A stretch of DNA of 64,000 bases, taken from Paenibacillus taihuensis. Lineage in GTDB: Bacteria > Bacillota > Bacilli > Paenibacillales > Paenibacillaceae. A model generated the notes under the pieces. It had not been told where the DNA came from. It worked only from the letters and a program-made list of their open reading frames with translations, and did no database searches. Shown here in pieces: positions 51,598-61,494 of this stretch. The translations under genes were made by a program, and so were the position numbers. Location: NCBI RefSeq assembly GCF_003386535.1, contig NZ_QTTN01000020.1:1-64000 (forward strand), read 5' to 3'. Each line of letters opens with the position of its first letter. Position 1 is the stretch's first letter.

Positions 51598-53235
51598 TTA
51601 GCTCGTCTTGTGTTGGCTCAGATTCATGCTCTGCTCGCGATAGTCCTTGGGCGTCATGCTTGTCTCCGTCTTGAATACCCGGTTGAAATGGCGGATATTC
51701 GCAAAGCCGGTCCGTTCTGCAATGCTCGTTATTTTCTCTTCGGTCAGTAGCAGCCTGCGCTTCGCTTCCTCGATCCGAATGCCTGACAGATGCTCCACGA
51801 ACGTGCTGCCCGTCTTCTGCTTGAACAGCGTGCTGAAGTAAGCCGTGTTCAGAAAGACATGGTCCGCGATTTCCTTGAGCGTAATCGGCTCGGCGTAATG
51901 CCGCTCCAAGTATCGGATCGCTTTCTGAATCGGATCGCGCTCCACATGCTGCTGCCCGGATGCAATGCTCGCCGTTAACCGGCCGAACAAATCCTTGCAG
52001 TGCGCAATCAGCTCATCCTGCGAAGAGATGGCGCATACTTCGATGATGAGCGTCCGAATATCTTGCGTACCAAGCCAGCTTCTGGCGATGCCAAGGTCCT
52101 CGGACAGCTCGTAGTAATGAATGAACAGCTTGCATATATGCTGATGGACGGTCTCCGGCGTCTGTGCCTGGCTGCATAAATCAGCGATTGCAGTCTCGAC
52201 ACAGGCGCCGATTTCGTCCGTTCGTCCGCCGTTAATGGCTCCCTCGAGCGCTTCCCATTTCCACTTCTTCATGCTCGTCTTGAAATGATTATCCTTCGAC
52301 GTATGCTCATAGTCGAGCACCTTGTCGCCGCCGACGACGAGTCGGTACAACAGTGCGATCGACGCCTCGCCGAATGTAATCGGGACCAGCTCGAACCCCT
52401 TCACGGGACGGCCGACGCCAATCGTGACCGTCATATTGGAGAGCGACTTGATTTGCCTGCATATTGATTCTGCGATTTCAAGCAGCTTCGTGCGGGAACC
52501 GTCCGGATCGGGCAAATTAACGAATGCCACGACCTCCGTATCCGAGTAGACGAAGCTGAATCCTTTGCACCGATTGTCTAATATCTCTTGCACGAATTGC
52601 TGAATGTAGAGCTGGAACAGAGACGGGTCCGAGCTGCTGTACCGCTCGCTATCGATCGATTGTTTATCGAGCTTAATAACTAAGCTGGCGTAATAGGGAT
52701 CGTCGAATTGAATGCCGATTCGAGCCAGCAAATCGAGGTCCTGCTGCCCGACTTGGTTGCGATTGAGGCTCGCAACGAGATGGTCACCGGTATGGCGCCG
52801 AGCTTGATAATCATCCTGACGTTCATCCGCAGCAGCGGCGGAAGGCTTCTGTGCTGCCGCCGACTTCAGCTTCTCCTGCAGCCGGTCCAATACCTGGAAC
52901 AGCTCCGCCCGCTCCACCGGCTTCATCAAGTAATCGATGGCCCCGTGGCGAAGCGATTGCTTCACATAGGTAAAGTCGTCGTAGCCGCTGATGACTACGC
53001 ACAGCATGCCTTGGAAACGGTCGCGGACAATATTTTGCAGCTGAATGCCGTCCATGCGGGGCATCCGAATGTCGGTCAGCACGATGTCCGGCCGCAGCTG
53101 TTCGAGCAGCTCCAGCGCCTCGTACCCGTCCCGGGCGTCGCCGACCACTTCCCAATCGCCGTCCTTCGCCGCGATCATGGCGCGCAGTCCTCTGCGAAAT
53201 ACCGTTTCGTCGTCCACAATTAATAGTTTGGGCAC
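51598..53235 (-). CDS. YesN-type response regulator with AraC output domain
   Basis: About 545 residues. Receiver with LLIVDDETVFRRGL and phosphorylation site IVLTDIRMPRMDG; long linker region with a GGDEF-remnant-like fold; C-terminal AraC domain (LKEIADHVFLNTAYFSTLFK, SIAERTGFANIRHFNRVFKT). GTG 53235 is chosen (AAAGGGGG ten bases before). It pairs with the kinase directly upstream and likely activates the transporter operon through the inverted repeat at 61495-61560. Confidence 0.92.
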   Translation of the reverse strand: MPKLLIVDDETVFRRGLRAMIAAKDGDWEVVGDARDGYEALELLEQLRPDIVLTDIRMPRMDGIQLQNIVRDRFQGMLCVVISGYDDFTYVKQSLRHGAIDYLMKPVERAELFQVLDRLQEKLKSAAAQKPSAAAADERQDDYQARRHTGDHLVASLNRNQVGQQDLDLLARIGIQFDDPYYASLVIKLDKQSIDSERYSSSDPSLFQLYIQQFVQEILDNRCKGFSFVYSDTEVVAFVNLPDPDGSRTKLLEIAESICRQIKSLSNMTVTIGVGRPVKGFELVPITFGEASIALLYRLVVGGDKVLDYEHTSKDNHFKTSMKKWKWEALEGAINGGRTDEIGACVETAIADLCSQAQTPETVHQHICKLFIHYYELSEDLGIARSWLGTQDIRTLIIEVCAISSQDELIAHCKDLFGRLTASIASGQQHVERDPIQKAIRYLERHYAEPITLKEIADHVFLNTAYFSTLFKQKTGSTFVEHLSGIRIEEAKRRLLLTEEKITSIAERTGFANIRHFNRVFKTETSMTPKDYREQSMNLSQHKTS

Positions 53236-53271
53236 CTTCGGTTGTCCCCCTTTCAAGCAAAACAAGTTGCA

Positions 53272-55053
53272 TCATTTCATAACGGGCAGCGAAAGGGTCA
53301 CGCGGAGCCCTTGATAGGGCATGCTTTCGAGCGTGATGCCGAATGACTCGCCATAGTGAAGCACGATGCGGCGATGCACGTTGAGCAGCCCATTGCCGCT
53401 CTTGCCGCCAAGATCCTTCGATGTATACAGCCGATCCTTCAGCAGCTCAAGCTCATCATGCGTGAGGCCAATCCCGTCATCCTCGATGGTAATCGTGAGC
53501 AGCCCATCCTGAGCTGAACCGCTGACCCGGATCAGACCGGTGCCAACGCCTTTGTCCAGCCCGTGATTGATTGCATTCTCCACGATTGGTTGGATCATGA
53601 GCGGAATAACGTTGCACTCCAGCGCCTCTGGATCGATCTGCTGCTCATATTGAATCCGCTCTTCGTAGCGGATTTTCTGAATGCTCATATAACCGGCGAC
53701 ATGCTCAAGCTCATCCCGCAGCGTCACCGTTTCTTTGCGGCTGCTAAGGCTGTACCGGAGCAGCCGGCTTAAGTTATTCGCCATCGTCACAATCTCGCGG
53801 TTATTCTCAAGCTCCGCGAACATGCTGATCGAGCCTAACGTGTTATATAGAAAATGCGGATTGATCTTACTCTGCAGCGCCGCGATCTGAGCGTCCTTCT
53901 CGCGAATCTCCGTCTCATATAATAGATAGCCAAGCTCGCTCAGCTTCGACACCATCGTATTAAAAGAACTGCCCAACCGCCCGACCTCGTCGCTTGCCGT
54001 TACCGGGAACATCACCTGCAGCTCCCCTTGCTCGACCTTGCGCATTAAGCGGCTCAGCTTGCGAAGCGGATTCGCAATGCGGAAGGCGATGAACACGGAC
54101 AACAGCATCGCAAGCCCGATGCAGACGAACATCGCGACAGTCATGGAGTTGCGCACCACGACGCTGTCCTTCATCAGCTCCCGAACCGGAACGGCGCTCA
54201 GCGTCGTCCAGCCGGTTACCGGAGAAGTGACGTAGGCAACCAGCAGATTGCCTGATTCGCCGGAGCCATTCACATGCGTGACACCTTCCCCTTGCAGCTT
54301 GCCCCAGTCTGCAGAGAGATTGGAACCATTTTGCTCGATAACAGTGCCGCCGCTTGGATTAATGATGTTAAGGGCTTCCTTCTCGCCTAAGCTGACCTGC
54401 GACAAAATATTGCGTACTGCGTTCGGATCAATATCGATGACAATATAGCCGATCGTCTTGCCCGTATCGAAGCTTCTCAGCTCGCGGGCGATGGAGAAGA
54501 CGTTGTATTTGGTCCCGCTCGTCGACTGGATTTCATGGGTCGTTATGAACGTCGGCTGTCCGAATTGCGACTTCGTCTGCTTCAGCCATTCGACGCTCTC
54601 ATCCAGCTTGTACGTCGTCATATACTGGCTGTCCGGCATGACCACATACGATGCACCCCTCTCGCCGTACAGCGAAACGCCCATAATGTCGACACGGCCG
54701 TTAATGAAGATTTTCGATACAAAATTGTTCAAATGCGAGATTTCATCCAGCGTCAGCGGCTGTCCCGCCGTTCGCGATGAACCGATATAGTCGAGAATTT
54801 CCTTGTACTGATAGGGAGATAAGGTGAGCCGATTGAGCTCATTCATATAAGTGTCGATATTAAGCGTCACTTGTTTGATCGTCTGCAGCTGGTAGCCGCC
54901 CACATTCGTTTCCATCGTGCTCTGGAAGCTCGAGAAGGAGTAGATCCCCATCGCCGACAGCGGCAGCACGACCAGCATGAAGTTAACGAGAATCAGCTTT
55001 CGTGCAAGCCCCTGATTCCTGAACCATTGCGATATCGTCCCCAGCCGGCTCAT
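53272..55053 (-). CDS. YesM-type sensor histidine kinase
   Basis: About 593 residues. N-terminal membrane helix (KLILVNFMLVVLPLSAMGIY), extracellular dCache-like sensor of ~250 residues, second helix near 300, HAMP, then QSKINPHFLYNTLGSI with the phospho-accepting histidine and an ATPase domain (NAINHGLDKG, GNGLLNVHRRI). Its ATG overlaps the stop codon of the solute-binding gene (ATGA), so the two are translated together; a longer upstream frame would run into that gene. The coupling suggests that the binding protein hands its ligand signal to this kinase. Confidence 0.92.
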   Translation of the reverse strand: MSRLGTISQWFRNQGLARKLILVNFMLVVLPLSAMGIYSFSSFQSTMETNVGGYQLQTIKQVTLNIDTYMNELNRLTLSPYQYKEILDYIGSSRTAGQPLTLDEISHLNNFVSKIFINGRVDIMGVSLYGERGASYVVMPDSQYMTTYKLDESVEWLKQTKSQFGQPTFITTHEIQSTSGTKYNVFSIARELRSFDTGKTIGYIVIDIDPNAVRNILSQVSLGEKEALNIINPSGGTVIEQNGSNLSADWGKLQGEGVTHVNGSGESGNLLVAYVTSPVTGWTTLSAVPVRELMKDSVVVRNSMTVAMFVCIGLAMLLSVFIAFRIANPLRKLSRLMRKVEQGELQVMFPVTASDEVGRLGSSFNTMVSKLSELGYLLYETEIREKDAQIAALQSKINPHFLYNTLGSISMFAELENNREIVTMANNLSRLLRYSLSSRKETVTLRDELEHVAGYMSIQKIRYEERIQYEQQIDPEALECNVIPLMIQPIVENAINHGLDKGVGTGLIRVSGSAQDGLLTITIEDDGIGLTHDELELLKDRLYTSKDLGGKSGNGLLNVHRRIVLHYGESFGITLESMPYQGLRVTLSLPVMK

Positions 55054-56381
55054 GCGTTTGTACGCAGTGCCGCATTGACTTTGTCCGCTGCTTTGCGGAG
55101 CGCTTGCTCGGGCGTCTGCTGGTTGTAATTCATTTTCTCGAATTCCCCGATAAGGATCTCGATAATCGACCATTGCTTGACGTTGCGCGGCCAATAGGCG
55201 ACATAGTTGGCGACTGCGGCATAGTCGCTCCGGTATTTGAGCTCGTTAAATGCCTTATCCTTCACGACCTTGGTCATGCTCGGCACATGTCCCGCTTCCG
55301 CCCACATCTCGCCGTGCTCGACCATCCACTTGATGAACGTCATGATCGCCTTCTGTTTCTCATCGGACATATCGCTCTTCTTCGGAATGGCAAGCGTATG
55401 GGAATCGCCCCATGCGGACGGCTGATCGTACAGCTTCGGAACCGGGATGACGCCAAAATCCAGCCCCTTCACATGCTCCAGCGCACCAGTCGCCCACATG
55501 CCGAGGAAGAGCACCGCCGCCTTGCCGTCCGAGAACAGCTTGAAGGAATCATTGATGTTCGGCGGAATCAAGCCTTCCGAATTGAGCTGGTGGATGAACT
55601 TCAGCGCTTGCAGCGACTTCGGATTATCGAAGGCTGCCTTCGTTCCGTCCGCGCTATACATCGCGCCGCCGCCCTTCATCTGGTTGTACAAGCTCCACCA
55701 GAGCCAGACCGAGTCAATGCGCGTGCTTGGTTCGGCAAGCGGCGCTACATCGGATGGTACGCTCTTCTTGATCTGCTGCAGGAAGGCGTGGAAGCCCTCT
55801 GGACCTTGACCAATGACTGGTTTATCCGCATCATCGAGCAGCCCTGCCTGTCTGAGATACGCTTTGTTGTAATACATGACGAGTGCATGCGTATCCAGCG
55901 GTACCGCGAAGGAATGCCCGTTATATACCGTGGACGCCAGAATATTCGGATTGAACTGCTTCCAATCGAGCCCGACTTCCGCCGCAGGCGCCGTCAGGTC
56001 CTCGATGTACCCGTTCTGCACAAATTGAGGCATGCTGGTCGTATGAACAATAGCAACGTCCGGCGCATTGCCGGCCAGAATCGCCGTGCGGAGGCGAGAG
56101 TAATAGTCGTCCAGACGCGAGTTGGTCTGTACGATCTGAATACCCGTCTGCTCCTCGTTGAAGCGGTTGACCATGGCCGTCATAAACTGATTGTCGCCGC
56201 CGCTGAACGGCGTCCAATAGTCGATTCGAATAGCGGCAGCCTTGCTCGGCTGCGCCTCCTGCTCTTCATCATGGCCTCCGCAGCCGCTAAGCAGACCGCC
56301 AAGAATAGCCATTATAGCGCCTAGATGAAGCCAGCTTCTGCGCGTAAATCGACGTGCTGATTGTTCTTTGTTGCCCTGCAC
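55050..56381 (-). CDS. Solute-binding lipoprotein coupled to the kinase (sensor type)
   Basis: 443 residues. Signal peptide with lipobox LLSGCG; family 1 sugar-binding fold (IRIDYWTPFSGGDNQFMTAM, DVAIVHTTSMPQFVQNGYIE). Similar to the transporter-associated protein at 60053 (both have WTPFSG and the same lobe layout), but encoded between GH43 and the kinase rather than before permeases. In Geobacillus, AraP-AraS-AraT is such a binding-protein, kinase, regulator triad for arabinose; I infer the same design here. GTG 56381 with GGAGG nine bases before. Confidence 0.88.
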   Translation of the reverse strand: MQGNKEQSARRFTRRSWLHLGAIMAILGGLLSGCGGHDEEQEAQPSKAAAIRIDYWTPFSGGDNQFMTAMVNRFNEEQTGIQIVQTNSRLDDYYSRLRTAILAGNAPDVAIVHTTSMPQFVQNGYIEDLTAPAAEVGLDWKQFNPNILASTVYNGHSFAVPLDTHALVMYYNKAYLRQAGLLDDADKPVIGQGPEGFHAFLQQIKKSVPSDVAPLAEPSTRIDSVWLWWSLYNQMKGGGAMYSADGTKAAFDNPKSLQALKFIHQLNSEGLIPPNINDSFKLFSDGKAAVLFLGMWATGALEHVKGLDFGVIPVPKLYDQPSAWGDSHTLAIPKKSDMSDEKQKAIMTFIKWMVEHGEMWAEAGHVPSMTKVVKDKAFNELKYRSDYAAVANYVAYWPRNVKQWSIIEILIGEFEKMNYNQQTPEQALRKAADKVNAALRTNA

Positions 56382-56400
56382 CTTCGCATACCTCCGTCTA

Positions 56401-58227
56401 TCAACCCGTAATGTCTATATAATCAATGCTCAGCTTGCCTGTTACCGCCTCAAGCTTGATCGCGTGAACGCCTGCCTTCAAGCTCGTTGTCACATCAACA
56501 GGCACGAACTCGTTCCGGCCCGTTGGTTTCACTTCCACCGTCTGCGCCTTGCCGTCGTCGATGGTGACTTTGAGGGAGGCGGATTGCTCGCCAGCGTTCG
56601 AGACTGCTATTCGCAGCGTATAGTCGCGCTTCTCGGGAACGGCAATGTTCGTGAACTTTACCGCGTCGGCAGTGGATGCCGACTTGGGATCGCCGTTATT
56701 ACGATCGGAATTGTCAGCACCCTCGCCAGCGCCTTCGCTTTCTCCGCTTGGCGCTAGCTTCGCAACGCCCCAGCCGGACGCGAACGGGTTCTCGGTCGCT
56801 TCTGCTCTCCCTACAGCCTGCGCATTCTCCGCTTCGTAGCGAGGAATTTCAATCGCCTCGATCGTCACCCCGGCCAGCTCCGCCGGCAGCGAGATGACAT
56901 TATTGTTCGATTGCGTGAGCGCTGCCCGCGCGTACGCATATCCGATTCGCTCTGACTTCGTTGGCGCAAGCTCAACCGCCGCCGCTGCCTTCTCGCCATT
57001 CACGGTCAAATCCGCAGACAGCGAATCTCCGCTCGTATTGCGATAATGGATAAGAACCGGCACTTCCGTATCAACCGTCGCCGGAATGCCGTCGAACTCC
57101 AGCCGCTCCCCGGCTTTCTTCGCGTGCTCCGCCTTGATCACTCCGGCTCCTGCAGGCGCGGCAATCGCTGTATCCAGCGACAACGGTTTGCCGAACTCCG
57201 GCATGCCGTCTGCGTTCCAGCTCACGCGCTGCGCCCTTGCTTTCCGGTTGTTCCAGCCGTCGTCGATGCCGGAGGTCGCGTGATAGACGATCCAATCCTC
57301 CGTCCCATCCGGCGAAGCGACGAAAGAGTTATGTCCCGGCCCGAACACGCCGGCTTCTTCATCCATCTGCAGCAGCGGCTGTTCGGACTTCTTCCAGTTC
57401 GCCGCGACGAGCGGATCCGTGCCCGGCTCAAGAGCCAGCAAGCCAAGGCTGTAGAACGGCGTCCAGCTGCCTGCTCCCGAATAGACGATGAACAGACGTC
57501 CATCCTTCTTCAGAATCGACTGGCCTTCGTTAATATAAGGCGGTCCTCCCGCCTGCTCCCAATCAAGCGTCGGCTCATTCAGCAGCACGCGCGAACCGCT
57601 GATGGTCAGCGGATCGCTCATCGGCGCGATGTACGTGTTCTGCTGCACGTTCACATCGTCGTCCCAGCCGGACCAGACGAAGTACAATTTCCCTTCGTGC
57701 TCCATCGCCAGACCGTCGATCGCCCATTTATTCGTCTCGTCCTTGACCTGCCCTCTGAACGTATAGGATCCCATCGGATCCTCTGTATCCGCTTCCAATA
57801 CATACATGCGGTGATTCTCGTTTGCGCCGTCGTCCGCTGCGAAATAGATATACCATTTACCCTGAATATATTGAATTTCAGGTGCCCATAGATTCGCAGA
57901 ATATGCCGTATCGGCCGGCGGGTACCAGACGGTCTCGCTCCGAGCCTGGCGGAAGTCGAGCGTTCTCGACTTCATGACCATCACGTCCGCGCCGTTATGC
58001 GTAAACGTCATATAATAATAGCCATCTTTATAAACAACGCTCGGATCCGGCGTATCCATCTCCGCGAGCGTATTCTTGAACGTGCCTCCGTGTCCATTAT
58101 AGACGACGGGCGCGTCCGCTGTCCCCTTGTCCATCCGATCCACTCCTATCCAAATGGCTGCAATCGCCGCGATCAGCAAGCAGGCTGAGAAGAGCAGAAT
58201 GCTGGTTCGCTTGCCGTTTATTTTCAC
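56401..58227 (-). CDS. GH43 family glycosidase with C-terminal carbohydrate-binding module
   Basis: About 608 residues. N-terminal hydrophobic helix (SILLFSACLLIAAIAAIWIG) without a lipobox: secreted or membrane-anchored. Five-bladed propeller with catalytic base in DTPDPSVVYKDGYYYM, pKa modulator in WAIDGLAM, acid in PPYINEGQS: an arabinanase, arabinofuranosidase or xylosidase type. From about residue 450 a CBM6/CBM35-like module (PRYEAENAQAVG ... SIDYIDITG) closes the protein, with a low-complexity insert (SGESEGAGEGADNSDRNNGD). GTG 58227 has AGGGGG six bases ahead. The only extracellular enzyme of this operon, so it probably makes the first cut. Confidence 0.88.
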   Translation of the reverse strand: MKINGKRTSILLFSACLLIAAIAAIWIGVDRMDKGTADAPVVYNGHGGTFKNTLAEMDTPDPSVVYKDGYYYMTFTHNGADVMVMKSRTLDFRQARSETVWYPPADTAYSANLWAPEIQYIQGKWYIYFAADDGANENHRMYVLEADTEDPMGSYTFRGQVKDETNKWAIDGLAMEHEGKLYFVWSGWDDDVNVQQNTYIAPMSDPLTISGSRVLLNEPTLDWEQAGGPPYINEGQSILKKDGRLFIVYSGAGSWTPFYSLGLLALEPGTDPLVAANWKKSEQPLLQMDEEAGVFGPGHNSFVASPDGTEDWIVYHATSGIDDGWNNRKARAQRVSWNADGMPEFGKPLSLDTAIAAPAGAGVIKAEHAKKAGERLEFDGIPATVDTEVPVLIHYRNTSGDSLSADLTVNGEKAAAAVELAPTKSERIGYAYARAALTQSNNNVISLPAELAGVTIEAIEIPRYEAENAQAVGRAEATENPFASGWGVAKLAPSGESEGAGEGADNSDRNNGDPKSASTADAVKFTNIAVPEKRDYTLRIAVSNAGEQSASLKVTIDDGKAQTVEVKPTGRNEFVPVDVTTSLKAGVHAIKLEAVTGKLSIDYIDITG

Positions 58228-58252
58228 GTCTGTCCCCCTCTTCTCTACTCTA

Positions 58253-59086
58253 CTATTTAATGCCGGATTGCGTAACTGCTTTGACGAAAGAACGCTGGCC
58301 GACAATAAAGACGAGCAGTACCGGAAGTGTCGCAATGACCGTCATCGCCATCAGCTTGCCGTAAGACTGCGTATAGCTGCCTGTCGCCATAAGCGAAATG
58401 CCCGCCGTAATCGTGCGCATCTCGGGCGAAGTCGTGACATAGAGCGGCCAGACGAAGTCGTTATAGATGCCCATGAAGGTGAAAATACCAAGCGTCACTA
58501 GCACCGGAATCGAGGATGGAATGAGAATGCTTGCGTAGATGCGCCATTTGTTCGCCCCGTCGATGCGTGCCGCCTCTTCGATTTCTTTCGGGAACGACCT
58601 GTAAAACTGATAGAGCAGGAAGACGCCGAACGCCCCGCCCGAGTAAGGCAAAATAAGCGCGTAGTACGTGTTGATGAAGCCGAATTTGTTAAACTCCATA
58701 TACATCGGCAGAAAGGTGAGAATGCCCGGAATCATCAGCGAAGCGATGAACATCGCGAACAGCGTTCTGCGGAAAGGCAGATCCTTCAGGCGCGCCAACG
58801 CATAAGCAGCCATTGAGTCGATCAGAAGAACAATCGCCGTCCCTGCTATGCCGGAGACGAGCGAGTTCGATATCCAGCGCACGATCGGTACGTTCATCAG
58901 CTCGCCATTCAACCCTTGCTTATAATTGTCCCAAGTGAGCTTCTTCGGGATAAAATGCATCTGGCCGGACAGCGCTTCGAAGTCGTTTTTCAGCGATGTG
59001 GACACCATCCATACGAGCGGCAGCAAGAAAATAACCGCGATCAGTACGGCGAGTATCGCGATGATGAAGGTGTTGGATTTACGCAT
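58253..59086 (-). CDS. Sugar ABC transporter permease (MalG type)
   Basis: About 277 residues, six membrane helices, EAA loop KEIEEAARIDGANKWRIYAS. Start ATG 59086 with AAAGGAG seven bases before; it overlaps the upstream permease gene by eight bases. With that permease it imports the sugar bound by the lipoprotein at 60053. The ATPase is not encoded in the window. Confidence 0.93.
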   Translation of the reverse strand: MRKSNTFIIAILAVLIAVIFLLPLVWMVSTSLKNDFEALSGQMHFIPKKLTWDNYKQGLNGELMNVPIVRWISNSLVSGIAGTAIVLLIDSMAAYALARLKDLPFRRTLFAMFIASLMIPGILTFLPMYMEFNKFGFINTYYALILPYSGGAFGVFLLYQFYRSFPKEIEEAARIDGANKWRIYASILIPSSIPVLVTLGIFTFMGIYNDFVWPLYVTTSPEMRTITAGISLMATGSYTQSYGKLMAMTVIATLPVLLVFIVGQRSFVKAVTQSGIK

Positions 59087-59981
59087 CTTGTTGCTCCTTT
59101 CCTGCATTAGCGAGACGGTATTGCACGAGCGAGATGAGCATAATGAAGATCGCCATCGTAATCGCCATCGCCGAAGCGGAGCCGATCGCTTTGCCCTTGA
59201 ACGCTTCGTCGAGCACGTTCATGAGCAGCACCTTCGTGCTGTCCCCAGGTCCGCCGCGCGTTAACAGGAACGGCTGGGCAAAAATATTAAACGACGCAAT
59301 CGTCGACGTAATCAGCACGAACAGCATAACCGGACGAATCGACGGCAGCGTGATGCCCTTAAACTTCTGCCATGCATTCGCGCCGTCAATCGAAGCCGCT
59401 TCGTAGTAATCCTCCGGCACTTCGTTCAGCGCGTTAATGAAAATAACCATATTAAAGCCGACCGTCCACCAGATCGTCGTCGATACGAGGGATAGCCAAG
59501 CCCAAGGCAGGTCGGTCAGCCACGGGACCGGCGCGATCTCGATCTTCTGAAGCAGACTATTAATGAAGCCGGCGTTCGTATCGAACATCATGAGCCAGAT
59601 AACCGCCATAACCGAAGCGGAGATGGCGAACGGCATAAAGTAGACGGTGCGGAACAAGCCGCGCAGCCGGGCAGGAAGGCGATTCACGAGGAGCGCGAGC
59701 CCAAGGCCGACTAGCAATAAGAGCGGCACGGAGTAAAGGACGAATTGGATCGTATGCCAGAGACCGTGGAAGAATTCCGTATTCAGATAGGAGCCGACTT
59801 TGAAAATTTCGATGTAGTTGCTAAGGCCGACGAACTTATGCTCATCGGACAGCAGCTCGAAGTCGTGCATGCTGATATAGACGCCGTATCCGATTGGAAA
59901 CAGCATGAACAGTGCGAAACAGATGGTGTAAGGCAATGCGAATAATGATGAGCTAAGCCGGGACTGCCACGATGTTCTCAA
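59079..59981 (-). CDS. Sugar ABC transporter permease (MalF type)
   Basis: About 300 residues, six membrane helices, opening SLFALPYTICFALFMLFPIG, EAA loop EDYYEAASIDGANAWQKFKG. TTG 59981 is taken as the start because AGGAGGGG lies six bases before; the frame is open 18 bases farther but that start would precede the ribosome-binding site. Overlaps the MalG-type gene by eight bases. Confidence 0.93.
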   Translation of the reverse strand: MRTSWQSRLSSSLFALPYTICFALFMLFPIGYGVYISMHDFELLSDEHKFVGLSNYIEIFKVGSYLNTEFFHGLWHTIQFVLYSVPLLLLVGLGLALLVNRLPARLRGLFRTVYFMPFAISASVMAVIWLMMFDTNAGFINSLLQKIEIAPVPWLTDLPWAWLSLVSTTIWWTVGFNMVIFINALNEVPEDYYEAASIDGANAWQKFKGITLPSIRPVMLFVLITSTIASFNIFAQPFLLTRGGPGDSTKVLLMNVLDEAFKGKAIGSASAMAITMAIFIMLISLVQYRLANAGKEQQDA

Positions 59982-60010
59982 AATGTACCCCTCCTGCAAA
60001 TAAGAGGAAA

Positions 60011-60035
60011 AGACGGGAATCTCTCGTTCCCGTCT
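60011..60035 (-). terminator. Hairpin between binding-protein and permease genes
   Basis: AGACGGGAA-CGAGAGA-TTCCCGTCT on the minus strand followed by TTTTCC. Same position as the hairpin at 22606-22641 in the other transporter operon. Confidence 0.7.
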
Positions 60036-60052
60036 GCCTCTTGAATGATCGA

Positions 60053-61390
60053 TTACTTCTTCATCGCTTGCTTGGATTTCGCTGCAGCGTCGTCGAGCGC
60101 TTTCTGAGGGTCCTTCTTGCCTAGCAGCGCGCTGCTCAGCTCGCCCCAGATCGGGTCGGAAATTTTGCCCCAGTTCAGTACGTTCGGCGCGAATTGCACA
60201 TAGGAGAAGCTGTCTGCGATCGAGCTTTGCGGCAGCGCTTTGAAGTCCGCGCTTTCCAGCATCGGCTTCGCTGCGAGCGCCTGGCCGGATTTTGCCCAGT
60301 CGAGGGAGTTCGAAGCCACATACTTCAAGAAATCGCCGATACCGGCGAGCACATTAGCGTCGGTAACATCCTTCGGAATCGCGAAGTTATGGGAGCCGGC
60401 GAAAACCGCTTGCTTCGCTTTACCGATCTGCGGAACAGGCGCGATACCGTAGTTCAGACCCGCTTCGTCGAATTGGCTCTTCATCCACGGACCGTTGAAT
60501 TGGATCGCGTTCTTGCCTTGCAGGAACAGCGTGTTCTCGCCGTCTTGCTGAACGTTTCCTGGCGAGATGCCTTTGTCGACCATGCCGCGCATCCACTGCA
60601 CCATCTCAACGGCTTCCGGCGAGTTATACGAAACATCGCTGCCGTTCCAGAGCTCGCCGCCATTTTGCCATACAAGCGTTGGGAAAATAAACTGCTGCGG
60701 CCACAGCGTCGGTACGACATAACCGTATTGCCCTTTGCTCTTGTCCGTCAGCTTCTCGACGTCGGCATCGAACTCGGCACGGTTCGTCGGCGGCGCCGTA
60801 ATGCCCGCTTTCTCGAACAGGTCCTTGTTGTAGTACATCACGAGCGGGTGAATATCGAGCGGAATACCGTACCACTTGTTCTCGATCGTCGAGTATTGAA
60901 CAGGCGCATCCACGTAGTCGGTCTTGTTAATGCCTGCTTTTGATGCAATATCGTCAAGCGGCTGCAGCTGACCTTTGCTCACATAAGTTGGAATTTGGTC
61001 CACGTGCATGATCATCAGATCCGGACGTTCCTTGCCTGTGCTGAGCGCAACATCGAGCTGCTTGTAGTATTCGCCGTTCGGCTGAATGACGAATTTGATT
61101 TTATATTGATCTTGAGCGGCGTTGTAATTCTCAACGATCTTCTTCATGAAGGCGCCGTCGGCACCGGAGAATGGCGTCCAGAACAGGAACTCGGTCGGCT
61201 CGCCCTTCGCCTCGGCCGGCTGTTCGTTCGCTTGCGCATTCGAGTTCGCGTTTGCCGTCGTATTGGAATTGCCGGAAGCCGCTGTATTGCTGTTGCCGCC
61301 GTTATTGCCGCCGCCGCAGCCAGCCAGAACTAGCGCGGAAATATTCAACATCAGGAAAAGCGTGCCGAATCTTTTTACCGATTTTCTCAT
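60053..61390 (-). CDS. Extracellular sugar-binding lipoprotein of the ABC importer
   Basis: About 445 residues. Signal peptide MRKSVKRFGTLFLMLNISAL and lipobox LVLAGCG, an Asn/Ala-rich linker (residues ~30-60), then the family 1 binding domain (EFLFWTPFSGADGAFMKKIV, PDLMIMHVDQIPTYVSKGQL, MYYNKDLFEKAGI). First gene of the operon running to 49176. ATG 61390 is preferred (AGGGGG ten bases before); the longer frame to 61702 has no signal peptide and crosses the terminator at 61592. Promoter region contains the inverted repeat at 61495-61560. Confidence 0.94.
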   Translation of the reverse strand: MRKSVKRFGTLFLMLNISALVLAGCGGGNNGGNSNTAASGNSNTTANANSNAQANEQPAEAKGEPTEFLFWTPFSGADGAFMKKIVENYNAAQDQYKIKFVIQPNGEYYKQLDVALSTGKERPDLMIMHVDQIPTYVSKGQLQPLDDIASKAGINKTDYVDAPVQYSTIENKWYGIPLDIHPLVMYYNKDLFEKAGITAPPTNRAEFDADVEKLTDKSKGQYGYVVPTLWPQQFIFPTLVWQNGGELWNGSDVSYNSPEAVEMVQWMRGMVDKGISPGNVQQDGENTLFLQGKNAIQFNGPWMKSQFDEAGLNYGIAPVPQIGKAKQAVFAGSHNFAIPKDVTDANVLAGIGDFLKYVASNSLDWAKSGQALAAKPMLESADFKALPQSSIADSFSYVQFAPNVLNWGKISDPIWGELSSALLGKKDPQKALDDAAAKSKQAMKK

Positions 61391-61494
61391 TCTCTTGTTT
61401 CCCCCTGGTCGATAGGTTGAAAGACGGATCGTCTTCCTGAAACTCATCTTATCGGGATCGGGAGGCGGAAAAAATGACATCCCTTTGGATGAGA

